Below, in pieces: positions 7,814 through 16,590 of a stretch of 64,000 nt of DNA. Position numbers and translations under genes: made by a program. This stretch comes from CAVYUC01 sp963771595. GTDB taxonomy: Bacteria; Bacteroidota; Bacteroidia; Bacteroidales; Prolixibacteraceae. The notes below the pieces were generated by a model. That model did not search any database and was not told the origin of the DNA. It saw only the letters and a list, made by a program, of their open reading frames with translations. Numbering within the stretch: the first letter of the stretch is position 1; every line of letters starts with the position of its first letter. Location: contig CAVYUC010000022.1 in NCBI GenBank assembly GCA_963771595.1, positions 30,011 to 94,010 of the forward strand, given 5' to 3'.

Positions 7814-9346
7814 ATGCTGAAGAAAGTTGGTTCGTTTTTAAGAAAAAAATTACTGCTTGTAGTTTTCCTTGGGTTCATTCTTGGAATTTTGATTACAATG
7901 CTATCGTTAAAAACTGTTCAGGTAACTTCTACCAACGAATCGTGCGAAGTTTGCCATGTTCATCCGCATGTTTTCGCTTCCTGGAAACTTTCCGTTCACC
8001 ACGATACGCGCGTGGGAATAAGGATTGGTTGTGTGGAGTGTCACCTTCCCCCGCAGGGACAGGGATACCTGGTGGAAAAAATAAAAGCTTCGGCCCGCGA
8101 TGCTTATGGTTTGGTTTTTAAAGACAGCGCCGATTACAACTGGGAGCTGAAATCGACACTGGATTATGCAAAACACCATGTATTTAAATCGTCATGTGTT
8201 AATTGCCACCAGAATTTATTTCCGCTTACTTTAACAAAAGACGGCCAGGATGCTCATTTGTATTATACACAAAACGAAGAAGAATTGCGCTGTATAAACT
8301 GTCACCTTCATGTGGGCCATTATGATCCGAACGCACTGCACGCAAAAAACGTTCAGTTCGGAAGTACCGGAAGTGCAAATAAAGAGCGATTTACTACGCC
8401 AGCCGTTGTCGATTCGCTCAAAGATTTTACGGAAACGATACCAAATACTACCATTTCATTTAATATGAAAGCCATTCCCGGAGGCACTTTTGAAATTGGC
8501 AGTCCGCCCGATGCCCAACTTCGCGATCCGGATGAAGGTCCACAGAAAAACGTAAAACTCAGTCCGTTTTTTATGGCCGAAGTGGAAATTACCTGGGACG
8601 AATATCTGGCTTTTTATACGGCAACTGCTGCCGAAGGACGCTCCACCGACACAGAAGGGGCAAGAACCATGGCTGATGTAGATGCCATTTCAGGACCTAC
8701 TCCACCCTACGGACAACCCGACCAAAACTGGGGATTGGGGCGGCGGCCTGCAATCACCATGAGTTTTCATTCGGCGGAAACTTACTGTAAATGGTTGTCG
8801 AAGGTTACCGGAAAAACCTACCGCCTGCCTACCGAAGCGGAGTGGGAATATGCAGCAAGGGGCGAAACACAAACACCTTTCTTTTTTGAAGGCCGTCCAA
8901 AAGATTTTACCGAAAAAGGATTTTTTCAGAAATTGTTCGGAAAAGAAAGTGACATAATAAACCAGTATGTTATTTATGCCGGCAACAGCGACGCAAAAAC
9001 AGAAGAACCCGATGCAGTAGAACCCAATCCTTTTGGTTTGAAAAACATGCTGGGAAATGCAAATGAATACTGCTCGGACTGGTACGCAGAAAATGCATAC
9101 GAACTGCTGCAGGATGGCGCTGTAAATCCCAAAGGCCCTGCCACGGGTGAAGAACATGTAATACGCGGCGGTTCATTTAAAAGTCCGGTTGGCGATGTAA
9201 GAAGTGCAGCCCGCGACTACACAAAAACCAAAGCCTGGCTGAAAACCGACCCGCAAATGCCTAAAAGTATCTGGTGGTTATCCGACTGCAATTGCATAAG
9301 TTTTCGTGTTGTTTGCGAATTCGATGAAAAAACCGGAAAAAAATAA
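7814..9346 (+). CDS. Tetrahaem NapC/NrfH-type cytochrome fused to SUMF1-like domain
   Basis: 510 residues. An N-terminal membrane anchor (about 12-34) is followed by four CxxCH haem-binding motifs: CEVCH (44-48), CVECH (73-77), CVNCH (128-132) and CINCH (160-164). This is the layout of NapC/NirT/NrfH quinol dehydrogenases, which pass electrons from menaquinol to periplasmic partners. From about residue 216 to the end it is a SUMF1/FGE-sulfatase-type fold: IPGGTFEIGSP, MAEVEITWDEY, YRLPTEAEWEYAARG, VIRGGSFKS. The Cys residues used by true formylglycine-generating enzymes are absent in the RGGS loop, so sulfatase activation is unlikely. The Gfo/Idh lipoprotein gene follows 41 bases downstream and may be its redox partner (inference). 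Confidence 0.85.
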   Translation: MLKKVGSFLRKKLLLVVFLGFILGILITMLSLKTVQVTSTNESCEVCHVHPHVFASWKLSVHHDTRVGIRIGCVECHLPPQGQGYLVEKIKASARDAYGLVFKDSADYNWELKSTLDYAKHHVFKSSCVNCHQNLFPLTLTKDGQDAHLYYTQNEEELRCINCHLHVGHYDPNALHAKNVQFGSTGSANKERFTTPAVVDSLKDFTETIPNTTISFNMKAIPGGTFEIGSPPDAQLRDPDEGPQKNVKLSPFFMAEVEITWDEYLAFYTATAAEGRSTDTEGARTMADVDAISGPTPPYGQPDQNWGLGRRPAITMSFHSAETYCKWLSKVTGKTYRLPTEAEWEYAARGETQTPFFFEGRPKDFTEKGFFQKLFGKESDIINQYVIYAGNSDAKTEEPDAVEPNPFGLKNMLGNANEYCSDWYAENAYELLQDGAVNPKGPATGEEHVIRGGSFKSPVGDVRSAARDYTKTKAWLKTDPQMPKSIWWLSDCNCISFRVVCEFDEKTGKK

Positions 9347-9387
9347 CTATTTTAGAATCCTAAATTCAACTAAAAAACTTTTGAATT

Positions 9388-10749
9388 ATGAGTGAAAATA
9401 ACTTTTCGAGACGTAAATTTTTAACCGGAGCTGCTACTGTGGGGGCTGCCGGAGCAATGGGAATTGGAACATTTGCATCCTGCTCATCGGAGGGCGGACA
9501 ATCTGGTAAATCTGGTGGCGGTGAGTATGACTGGGAAAAAAGGGAATATAATTTTCCTCCTCTGGAGCAAACTGCACCTGAAGGTAAAGAACTAAAAGCC
9601 GGTGTAATTGGCTGTGGCGGTCGTGGATCGGGCGCAGCAATTAATTTTCTGGATGCCGGCCCCGGCCTTACAATTATTGCTTTAGGCGACGTTTTTCAGG
9701 ATCGTGTTGACGACCTTCAGAAAAAATTAAAAGAAGAAAAAAATGTGGAAGTTGCCGATGAAAACTGTTTTGTTGGCTTCGATGCTTACCAAAAAGTACT
9801 GGATTCGGGAGTCGATATTGTAATTCTCGCAACTCCGCCCAAATTCCGGCCCGAGCAATTTGAAGCAGCCGTTAAAGCGCGTAAAAACGTTTTCATGGAA
9901 AAACCTGTAGCCGTTGACCCGGTTGGAATCCGCCAGGTAATTGCAGCCGCGAAAATGGCCGAATCGCTGGGATTAAAAGTTGTTACCGGAACACAGCGTC
10001 GTCATCAGCATAAATACATTAACCTGTATAAAGAATTAACAAACAATGCCATAGGCGAAATTGTATCTGCCGATGTTTACTGGAATGGCGGACAATTGTG
10101 GTACCGCACCAATCAACCTAGCTGGAGCGAAATGGAATGGATGATTCGCGACTGGGTGAACTGGTGCTGGCTTTCGGGCGACCATATCGTTGAACAGCAT
10201 GTACACAACCTTGATGTTGCACACTGGTTTATGGGAGCACATCCGGTTAAAGCACTGGGTTTTGGCTCACGCCAGCGCAGGGTAACCGGCGACCAGTACG
10301 ATAATTTTGCCGTCGATTTTGTTATGGACGACGGAAGACATTTCCTCAGCACCTGCCGACAGATTAACGGTTGCACCAATGGTGTTTATGAACTTTTCCA
10401 CGGAACCAAAGCGATGGCAACATCTTCACAGGGTGGAACTGCCCGGATTTTTGATGCCGCCGGAAATGATATTTCAACATTTGAAGATCACGAAACCAGT
10501 CCTTACGTCCAGGAACATATCGATTTGGTAACCTGCATCCGCCAGGATATTCCGATTAATGAAGCTGAACGCACCGCAATTTCAACCATGATGGCAATTA
10601 TGGGCAGGGTTTCAGCTTATACCGGCAAAGAAGTTACTTTTGACGAAATGATGAATTCAGACCTTAAATTAGGTCCGGATACTTATGTAATGGGAAATAT
10701 TGGGTACACCGACAATGCAAAAGTACCTGTCCCGGGAAGCGCTGAATAA
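9388..10749 (+). CDS. Gfo/Idh/MocA oxidoreductase, twin-arginine lipoprotein
   Basis: 453 residues. The N-terminus has a twin-arginine signal (SRRKFLTGAA, about 7-16) and a lipobox-like FASC (Cys about 32), so the folded protein is probably exported by Tat and lipidated. The Rossmann motif GVIGCGGRGSG (about 73-83), the EKPVAVDP loop with the family's Lys, and the NLDVAHWFMG helix with Asp and His are all conserved. These enzymes oxidise or reduce sugars or cyclitols with tightly bound NAD(P). Its place after the tetrahaem cytochrome gene suggests a coupled periplasmic sugar redox system; this is inference. Confidence 0.92.
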   Translation: MSENNFSRRKFLTGAATVGAAGAMGIGTFASCSSEGGQSGKSGGGEYDWEKREYNFPPLEQTAPEGKELKAGVIGCGGRGSGAAINFLDAGPGLTIIALGDVFQDRVDDLQKKLKEEKNVEVADENCFVGFDAYQKVLDSGVDIVILATPPKFRPEQFEAAVKARKNVFMEKPVAVDPVGIRQVIAAAKMAESLGLKVVTGTQRRHQHKYINLYKELTNNAIGEIVSADVYWNGGQLWYRTNQPSWSEMEWMIRDWVNWCWLSGDHIVEQHVHNLDVAHWFMGAHPVKALGFGSRQRRVTGDQYDNFAVDFVMDDGRHFLSTCRQINGCTNGVYELFHGTKAMATSSQGGTARIFDAAGNDISTFEDHETSPYVQEHIDLVTCIRQDIPINEAERTAISTMMAIMGRVSAYTGKEVTFDEMMNSDLKLGPDTYVMGNIGYTDNAKVPVPGSAE

Positions 10750-10821
10750 TTATTTTTTATGAAAAATCCGGGTTGATTTCATCTGGATAATCATTCAAAA
10801 AAATAAATCAATCAATACGGC

Positions 10822-10856
10822 AAAAAGCTATTCATTAAACCTGGATAGCTTTTTTC
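10822..10856 (+). terminator. Rho-independent terminator after the Gfo/Idh gene
   Basis: Inverted repeat AAAAAGCTAT (10822-10831) with ATAGCTTTTT on the right, loop of about 13 bases, then a T-run. It lies about 75 bases after the Gfo/Idh stop and ends the cytochrome-oxidoreductase transcript. Confidence 0.7.
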
Positions 10857-10974
10857 GTTATGATTAACTAAAAAATGTTGACCGTTGCACAGGAGGTAAA
10901 AACTGTTCATTTTATCAATTTTTAAAATGACCGGATTTTTACCGCGCTTACCAACAGAAATAAGGATAAACAAT

Positions 10975-10982
10975 TACTTTTG
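10975..10982 (+). promoter_or_regulatory. Bacteroidota -7 promoter element for asnS
   Basis: TACTTTTG fits the Bacteroidota housekeeping -7 consensus TAnnTTTG exactly and lies 43 bases before the asnS ATG. I did not find a clear -33 TTTG partner, so the call rests on the -7 element and its position after a terminator. Confidence 0.5.
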
Positions 10983-11025
10983 TACCCTTTAAATTGATAA
11001 TAAACAGCATTAAAGCAGTTGGATC

Positions 11026-12462
11026 ATGAAAAGATTAAAAATAAAGGAAATTTTGACGAATGGAGCAACCGGTGCCGAAACCCGCGTAATGGGTTGGGTA
11101 AAAACAAAACGGGGAAGTAAAAATGTAAACTTCATTGCATTAAACGATGGTTCAACAATTCAGAACTTGCAAATAGTTGCTGAAACAGATAAATTTGAAG
11201 AAGAAATCCTGCGCGAAATAAATACAGGCGCTGCAATTTTAGCTGAAGGAATTTTGTCTGAATCGCAGGGAAGCGGGCAAAAAGTGGAATTGCTGGCCGA
11301 AAAAATTGAGGTGCTTGGCGGTTCCGACCCGGATAAATTTCCGATTCAACCCAAAAAACATTCACTCGAATTTCTGCGCGAAAATGCGCATTTACGGTTC
11401 CGTACCAACGTTTTCGGCGCAATATTCCGCATACGTCATGCGATGGCTTTTGCCATTCATAACTACTTTAACAACAAAGGTTTTTATTACCTGCATACAC
11501 CAATAATTACGGCAAGCGATGCCGAAGGAGCCGGACAAATGTTCCGTGTTACCACACTCGATCCGGTAAATCCGCCTTTAACCGAAACGGGCAATATCGA
11601 TTTGAGCAAAGATTTTTTTGGGAAAGCAACCAATTTAACGGTTTCGGGACAATTGGAAGGCGAGTTGGGAGCGCTGGCACTTGGCGAAATTTACACCTTT
11701 GGTCCAACTTTCAGGGCCGAAAATTCAAATACAACACGTCACCTGGCCGAGTTCTGGATGATTGAACCGGAAATGGCTTTTTACGACCTGAAAGACAACA
11801 TGGATTTGGCAGAGGAATTTCTTAAATCGCTAATAAAATATGCACTCGACAATTGCCGCGATGATCTTGAATTCCTGGACAGCCGCCTGAAACAGGAAGA
11901 AAAAAACAAACCTCAGGATCAGCGGGCGATGGATTTAATTGAGAAACTGAAATTTGTTTTGAACAACAATTTTGTGCGCATAACATACACTGAAGCTGTT
12001 GATATTTTGCTGAATTCATCGCCGCACAAAAAGAAAAAGTTTCAATTTCCGGTAGGCTGGGGAGTTGATTTACAAAGTGAACACGAACGCTACCTGGTAG
12101 AAAAACATTTTAAATGCCCGGTAATTTTAACCGATTATCCGAGACAAATCAAAGCGTTTTATATGAAACAAAACGACGATGGAAGAACAGTGAGGGCGAT
12201 GGATGTACTTTTCCCGCAAATTGGTGAAATTATTGGTGGCTCGCAGCGCGAAGAAAACCTGGAGAAATTGGAAAAAAGAATGGCCGAAATGAACATTCCT
12301 GCTGAAGAATTGTGGTGGTATCTGGATACACGCAGATTTGGATCGGTTGTGCACAGCGGATTTGGACTGGGTTTCGAACGGTTTATACAATTTATAACCG
12401 GGATGGGAAACATTCGTGATGTCATTGCTTTTCCGCGCACCCCAAAAAATGCAGAATTCTAA
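11026..12462 (+). CDS. asnS: Asparagine--tRNA ligase
   Basis: Class IIb aminoacyl-tRNA synthetase of 478 residues, charging tRNA-Asn with asparagine. The N-terminal OB-fold anticodon-binding domain (about 15-100, RVMGWVKTKRGSKNVNF) is followed by the catalytic domain. Motif 2 is visible at FGPTFRAENSNTTRHLAEFWMIEPE and motif 3 at GFGLGFERFIQFITGM. The AEF-type sequence and length favour AsnS over AspS. Coding starts 43 bases after a -7 element, and rpoN follows after 63 bases. Confidence 0.97.
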   Translation: MKRLKIKEILTNGATGAETRVMGWVKTKRGSKNVNFIALNDGSTIQNLQIVAETDKFEEEILREINTGAAILAEGILSESQGSGQKVELLAEKIEVLGGSDPDKFPIQPKKHSLEFLRENAHLRFRTNVFGAIFRIRHAMAFAIHNYFNNKGFYYLHTPIITASDAEGAGQMFRVTTLDPVNPPLTETGNIDLSKDFFGKATNLTVSGQLEGELGALALGEIYTFGPTFRAENSNTTRHLAEFWMIEPEMAFYDLKDNMDLAEEFLKSLIKYALDNCRDDLEFLDSRLKQEEKNKPQDQRAMDLIEKLKFVLNNNFVRITYTEAVDILLNSSPHKKKKFQFPVGWGVDLQSEHERYLVEKHFKCPVILTDYPRQIKAFYMKQNDDGRTVRAMDVLFPQIGEIIGGSQREENLEKLEKRMAEMNIPAEELWWYLDTRRFGSVVHSGFGLGFERFIQFITGMGNIRDVIAFPRTPKNAEF

Positions 12463-12525
12463 ATTTACCAATTGAACTGCTTTGAAAAAATAGTAAATTT
12501 ACGGAAATAACAGTTAGGGAATAAA

Positions 12526-13980
12526 ATGGATCAAAAACTTTCATTACAGCAAAAACTGCTTCAGAAACTTTCACCCCAGCAAATACAGGTGATTAAGCTG
12601 CTGGAGATCCCTACAATTCAACTCGAACAACGCATAAAAAAAGAACTGGAAGAAAATCCTGTACTTGAACTGGAATCAGATAATCCTGAAGAGTTGCAAG
12701 ACAATAACGAAGAACCTGAAGCAGATAACAATGCCGACGATGATGAATTTTCGTTTGACGATTATTTAACCGATGAAGACGAAATCCCGAATTATAAAAC
12801 CTCAGCCAACAATTATTCAAAAGACGATAAATACGTTGACATACCTTTTTCCGTTGGCACAACATTTCACGAAAATTTATACGAACAGCTTGGAATGGCC
12901 AACAACCTGTCGGAAGAGGATAAAAAACTGGCTGAATATATTATCGGAAACATTGATGATGACGGTTACCTGCGGCGCGATTTAATTTCAATAAGCGACG
13001 ACCTGGCTTTTAATATGAACATGGAAGTTTCGGAAGAAAAGCTGCAGCAAATCCTTGACGTTATCCAGGATTTTGACCCGCCGGGTGTTGGAGGACGCGA
13101 TTTGCGCGAATGCCTGCTCATTCAGCTCAAACGTAAAAATGACCATTCACTCGAACTTGCCCATACGATTGTAAAAGATTTTTTTGATGAATTCACCAAA
13201 AAGCATTACGAAAAAATTCAGAAAAAACTTGAACTTTCCGACGAAAAACTGAAACAGGGAATCGACCAGGTGTTGAAACTCAATCCAAAACCAGGAAGTT
13301 CGTACAGCAATCCTTTAAATAAATCGAACCAGCACATCATTCCTGATTTTATACTGGAAAACAGCGACGATGAACTTCAGCTTTCGCTTAACCAGCAAAA
13401 TGCCCCCGAGCTGAAAATTAATGAAACCTACATTGACATGCTTCGGGCGCTGAACCAGCAACATAAAAACAAGAAAAACCAAAAAGATGCGCTTGTTTTT
13501 GTAAAGCAGAAAATTGATTCGGCGCGCTGGTTTATCGACGCAATAAAACAGCGAAACAACACGCTGCTGCTGACCATGTCCGAAATTATTAATTTTCAGA
13601 AGGAGTATTTTAAAGACGGTGATGAAGCCAAACTCCGGCCCATGATTTTGAAAGATATTGCCGAACGCACAGATTTGGATATTTCCACCATTTCGAGGGT
13701 ATCGAACAGCAAATACATTCAAACCCATTTTGGAATTTATCCGCTGAAATATTTCTTTTCGGAAGGGCTGCAAAAAGATGACGGCGAAGAAGTTTCGACC
13801 CGTGAAATTAAAAAAATACTTCAGGAATGTATTGAAAATGAAGACAAACACAAACCACTTACCGACGAAAAACTGGCGCAGATTTTAAAAGAAAAATCAT
13901 ACAACATTGCCCGGCGCACAGTTGCAAAATACAGGGAACAACTCGATATTCCGGTCGCAAGGCTCCGCAAAGAATTATAG
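12526..13980 (+). CDS. rpoN: RNA polymerase sigma-54 factor
   Basis: 484 residues. Region I is Gln/Leu-rich (QKLLQKLSPQQIQVIKLLEIPTIQLEQRI), followed by an acidic region II (about 55-110, runs of Asp/Glu), the core-binding region, and a C-terminal helix-turn-helix. The RpoN box ARRTVAKYRE lies close to the C-terminus and recognises the -24 element. Sigma-54 needs AAA+ enhancer proteins; none is encoded in this window. It lies directly after asnS, in the same orientation, and the next ATG overlaps its stop region by essentially nothing (2 bases later). Confidence 0.97.
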   Translation: MDQKLSLQQKLLQKLSPQQIQVIKLLEIPTIQLEQRIKKELEENPVLELESDNPEELQDNNEEPEADNNADDDEFSFDDYLTDEDEIPNYKTSANNYSKDDKYVDIPFSVGTTFHENLYEQLGMANNLSEEDKKLAEYIIGNIDDDGYLRRDLISISDDLAFNMNMEVSEEKLQQILDVIQDFDPPGVGGRDLRECLLIQLKRKNDHSLELAHTIVKDFFDEFTKKHYEKIQKKLELSDEKLKQGIDQVLKLNPKPGSSYSNPLNKSNQHIIPDFILENSDDELQLSLNQQNAPELKINETYIDMLRALNQQHKNKKNQKDALVFVKQKIDSARWFIDAIKQRNNTLLLTMSEIINFQKEYFKDGDEAKLRPMILKDIAERTDLDISTISRVSNSKYIQTHFGIYPLKYFFSEGLQKDDGEEVSTREIKKILQECIENEDKHKPLTDEKLAQILKEKSYNIARRTVAKYREQLDIPVARLRKEL

Positions 13981-13981
13981 C

Positions 13982-14587
13982 ATGTTGGAAAAAGCAGCAA
14001 AAATAACTTCTGTCATTTTTCACCCGGTGCTTATTCCAACACTGGGTTTTATATTGCTGTTCAATTCCGGATTTTATTTTTCGTTTTTACCGTGGGAGGC
14101 CAAACGATTTGTCCTGCTGGTGCTGTTTTTTACCACCGGTATCCTGCCCATGCTTTCGGTGGCCATTTTAGCGCTGAACCGGAAATATGATGTGGCCATG
14201 AAAAACAGCAGCGACAGGGTTTTGCCCCTTCTGCTTTCTTCAGTTTTCTATTACCTGGGTTATCTTTTGCTCAGTAAAATTAAGGCTTACCCGGTTTTTA
14301 ACATATTTATGCTGGCTGCGGTGCTGGTAATTGTGGTTTTAATGGTTGTTTCGCTAAAGTGGAAAATCAGCACTCATATGGCCGCCATTGGTAGTATAAC
14401 AGCTGCTTTTTTTTCCCTTTCATTCCGCACAGGCATTAATCCGGTTTGGGCAATCCTGCTGATGGTGCTACTTTCGGGTATTGTTGGAACAGCACGAATA
14501 ATTGCCGCCAAACATTCCATTTGGGAAATATTCACCGGTTATATTACCGGCTTTCTAATCATTTATCTTGTAATTTATTTTGCCTGA
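13982..14587 (+). CDS. PAP2-like integral membrane protein, degenerate active site
   Basis: 201 residues from the ATG at 13982, which begins right after the rpoN stop. About six membrane helices. The motif positions of type 2 phosphatidic acid phosphatases can be aligned: STHMAAIGSITA stands where the SGH motif 2 is usual, and ARIIAAKHSIWEIFTGYITG stands for the SRxxxxxHxxxD motif 3. The Ser-Gly-His and final Asp are not conserved, so phosphatase activity is doubtful. It converges with the response regulator gene (9-base gap). Confidence 0.7.
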   Translation: MLEKAAKITSVIFHPVLIPTLGFILLFNSGFYFSFLPWEAKRFVLLVLFFTTGILPMLSVAILALNRKYDVAMKNSSDRVLPLLLSSVFYYLGYLLLSKIKAYPVFNIFMLAAVLVIVVLMVVSLKWKISTHMAAIGSITAAFFSLSFRTGINPVWAILLMVLLSGIVGTARIIAAKHSIWEIFTGYITGFLIIYLVIYFA

Positions 14588-14595
14588 ACGGGCAG

Positions 14596-15294
14596 TCACT
14601 CCACAAACTTATAGCCAATTCCCTTCAGTGTTTTGATGTGGTCGTTTCCGATTTTTTCGCGTAGTTTTCTGATATGCACATCGATAGTGCGATCGCCAAC
14701 CACCACATTTTCGCCCCACACCGACGAATAAATTTCTTCGCGGGTAAATACCTTTCCGGGTTTTGAAACCAGCAGCGAGAGCAATTCAAACTCTTTTCGC
14801 GGAAGAATCATTTCTTCATCGTCTATCCGAATCAGGTAGCGCTCTTTATCGATAACAAGGTTTCCGATATTCACAGTATTCAAATCTACTGAAACCACCG
14901 GCTGGGTTGTTTCACCCGTTCTTTTCAGAAGCGCTTTTACCCGGCTGATAAGAACTTTCGGGCGCACTGGTTTGGTGATGTAATCGTCGGCGCCGGCTTC
15001 AAATCCGGCTATTTGTGAATAATCTTCTCCGCGTGCCGTTAAAAAAGCAATTAACGTGCTGTTCAGCGACGGGATTTTCCGGATTTCTTCACAAGCTGCA
15101 ATTCCATCCATTTCGGGCATCATCACATCCAAAATGATAAGGTTAGGCTGCTGTTTCTCTGCAATTTCCAAAGCTTCTTTTCCGTTTTGTGCCGTGTAAA
15201 CAGTGTAACCTTCTTTTTGCAGGTTGTAACTGAGAAATTCCAAAATGTCGATTTCATCGTCAACCAACAGTATTTTCAAATTATTTTCGCTCAT
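14596..15294 (-). CDS. PhoB/OmpR-type response regulator
   Basis: 232 residues. Receiver domain (about 5-120) with LLVDDE, the phosphoacceptor Asp in LIILDVMMPEMDG, the Thr in FLTARGE and Lys in DDYITKP. C-terminal winged-helix DNA-binding domain (about 135-230) with LPRKEFELLSLLV and DRTIDVHIRKLREKIG. It follows the histidine kinase gene at 15387 by 92 bases and is probably its partner. Location beside the Pit transporter suggests a role in phosphate control (inference). A second, different PhoB-type regulator lies at 24935. Confidence 0.93.
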   Translation of the reverse strand: MSENNLKILLVDDEIDILEFLSYNLQKEGYTVYTAQNGKEALEIAEKQQPNLIILDVMMPEMDGIAACEEIRKIPSLNSTLIAFLTARGEDYSQIAGFEAGADDYITKPVRPKVLISRVKALLKRTGETTQPVVSVDLNTVNIGNLVIDKERYLIRIDDEEMILPRKEFELLSLLVSKPGKVFTREEIYSSVWGENVVVGDRTIDVHIRKLREKIGNDHIKTLKGIGYKFVE

Positions 15295-15386
15295 GAACTT
15301 TTTTGTTAATCCGGTAAATATTGAGTTTTCGTGTAACAGAATAATTAACTGTATTTTATGTTTCTGTTGCGTACAAAGTTATCTTA

Positions 15387-16427
15387 TTATTTTGCTTTTT
15401 CAAGAGTAAAATTGAAAGTTGTTCCCTGATCTGCAATGCTTCGCACATTAATCGACTGGTTGTGTGCCTCAATAATATGTTTTACGATGGAAAGTCCGAG
15501 ACCGGTTCCACCCTGTTCTCTGGATCGTGATTTATCCACCCGGTAAAACCGTTCGAATATGCGCGGCAAATCTTTTTTGTCGATTCCAATTCCGTTATCC
15601 GAAATTTCAACCATTACATTTTCGTGTAAATCGTGAAAGGAAACCTGCACAAAACCGCGCTTTTTGCCGTATTTTATACCATTTACTATTAAGTTGGTAA
15701 GCACTTCGAGTATTCTTTTTTTATCGGCTTTAACATAAACAGGTTTCTCCGGTTTATTTACGATTTCAAGTGCAATTTTTCGTTCATCGGCCAGCCACTG
15801 TTCCATTTCAATAGCCTCGCCTACTGCTTTTACAATATCGAATTTTACGAAATTCAGCCGCAGTTCTCCCGATTCAAGTTTAGTAATCGATTCCAGATCC
15901 TCAACAATTGAAATCATCCGGTCGATGCTTTTTTCGGTGCGTTTCAGGTACAGGTTGTTAATTTTTGGGTCATCAATTCCACCTTCAAGCAAAGTAAGAA
16001 TGTAACCCTGAATGTTGAAAATAGGCGTTTTCAACTCGTGCGAAACATTTCCCACAAAATCTTTCCGGTAACGTTCCAGTTCCTTTAAGCGTTCAATTTC
16101 CTTGAGCTGATTTTTAGCCCACTCCTCCACTTCGAACTTTACATTTGAAAGTAAATTTGTTGAATCCAGCGTTTTTTCCTGCATCTTTTTCCCGCTCAGC
16201 GGAAGGTCTTTAATGGTTTTGTACACCGGCCTTATTTTTTCGAAAATGTATTTGTTGATGACATAAAGCACAGAGAAATAAGCTACTCCGAAAAAAAACA
16301 AGGTGAAACCAATTATATAAATTATATTTGGACCGAGATAGAAACTTAAAATCATGAAAAACGAAGCCAGCGCTGTCAGTAAAATCGAAATGTATATTGT
16401 TAATTGTCTCGAAGAATATGTTTTCAT
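15387..16427 (-). CDS. PhoR-like sensor histidine kinase
   Basis: 346 residues from the ATG at 16427 (MKTYSSRQLTIYIS); an upstream start would add only a basic non-conserved tail. Two close transmembrane helices (about 10-30 and 35-60) are joined by a very short loop, so there is no real periplasmic sensor domain, as in many PhoR proteins. HisKA carries FVGNVSHELKTPIFNIQGY; the HATPase has DNGIGIDKKDLPRIFERFYRVD and GGTGLGLSIVKHI. No PAS domain is evident. It is transcribed away from pit and shares its upstream region. Confidence 0.93.
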   Translation of the reverse strand: MKTYSSRQLTIYISILLTALASFFMILSFYLGPNIIYIIGFTLFFFGVAYFSVLYVINKYIFEKIRPVYKTIKDLPLSGKKMQEKTLDSTNLLSNVKFEVEEWAKNQLKEIERLKELERYRKDFVGNVSHELKTPIFNIQGYILTLLEGGIDDPKINNLYLKRTEKSIDRMISIVEDLESITKLESGELRLNFVKFDIVKAVGEAIEMEQWLADERKIALEIVNKPEKPVYVKADKKRILEVLTNLIVNGIKYGKKRGFVQVSFHDLHENVMVEISDNGIGIDKKDLPRIFERFYRVDKSRSREQGGTGLGLSIVKHIIEAHNQSINVRSIADQGTTFNFTLEKAK

Positions 16428-16515
16428 TCTGTGGAACCTGATTTTGATTAAAAATATTTTTGCCAAAAATATAAAATTTATGCTGTTTACTGATTAACAG
16501 TAATTTCATGGTTAG

Positions 16516-16537
16516 TTAATATTTATTTAATATTTGT
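16516..16537 (+). promoter_or_regulatory. 11-bp tandem repeat upstream of pit (candidate Pho operator)
   Basis: TTAATATTTAT is followed immediately by TTAATATTTGT, a near-perfect direct repeat with an 11-base period. This is the geometry bound by tandem PhoB-type winged-helix dimers. It lies about 28 bases upstream of the -7 element of pit and in the shared region with the divergent kinase gene. Binding is not demonstrated. Confidence 0.35.
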
Positions 16538-16564
16538 AAGTGTTGAATGTTATTACTTAGCTTT

Positions 16565-16572
16565 TATATTTG
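16565..16572 (+). promoter_or_regulatory. Bacteroidota -7 promoter element for pit
   Basis: TATATTTG matches TAnnTTTG exactly and ends 18 bases before the pit ATG at 16591, a normal distance for this phylum. Confidence 0.6.
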
Positions 16573-16590
16573 CCGCCTTAATTAGAAAGA

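Noticed and set aside
9120..9346. True formylglycine-generating enzyme in the cytochrome fusion
   Set aside because: The RGGS loop has no Cys where active FGE has its Cys pair, and no sulfatase gene is present in the window.
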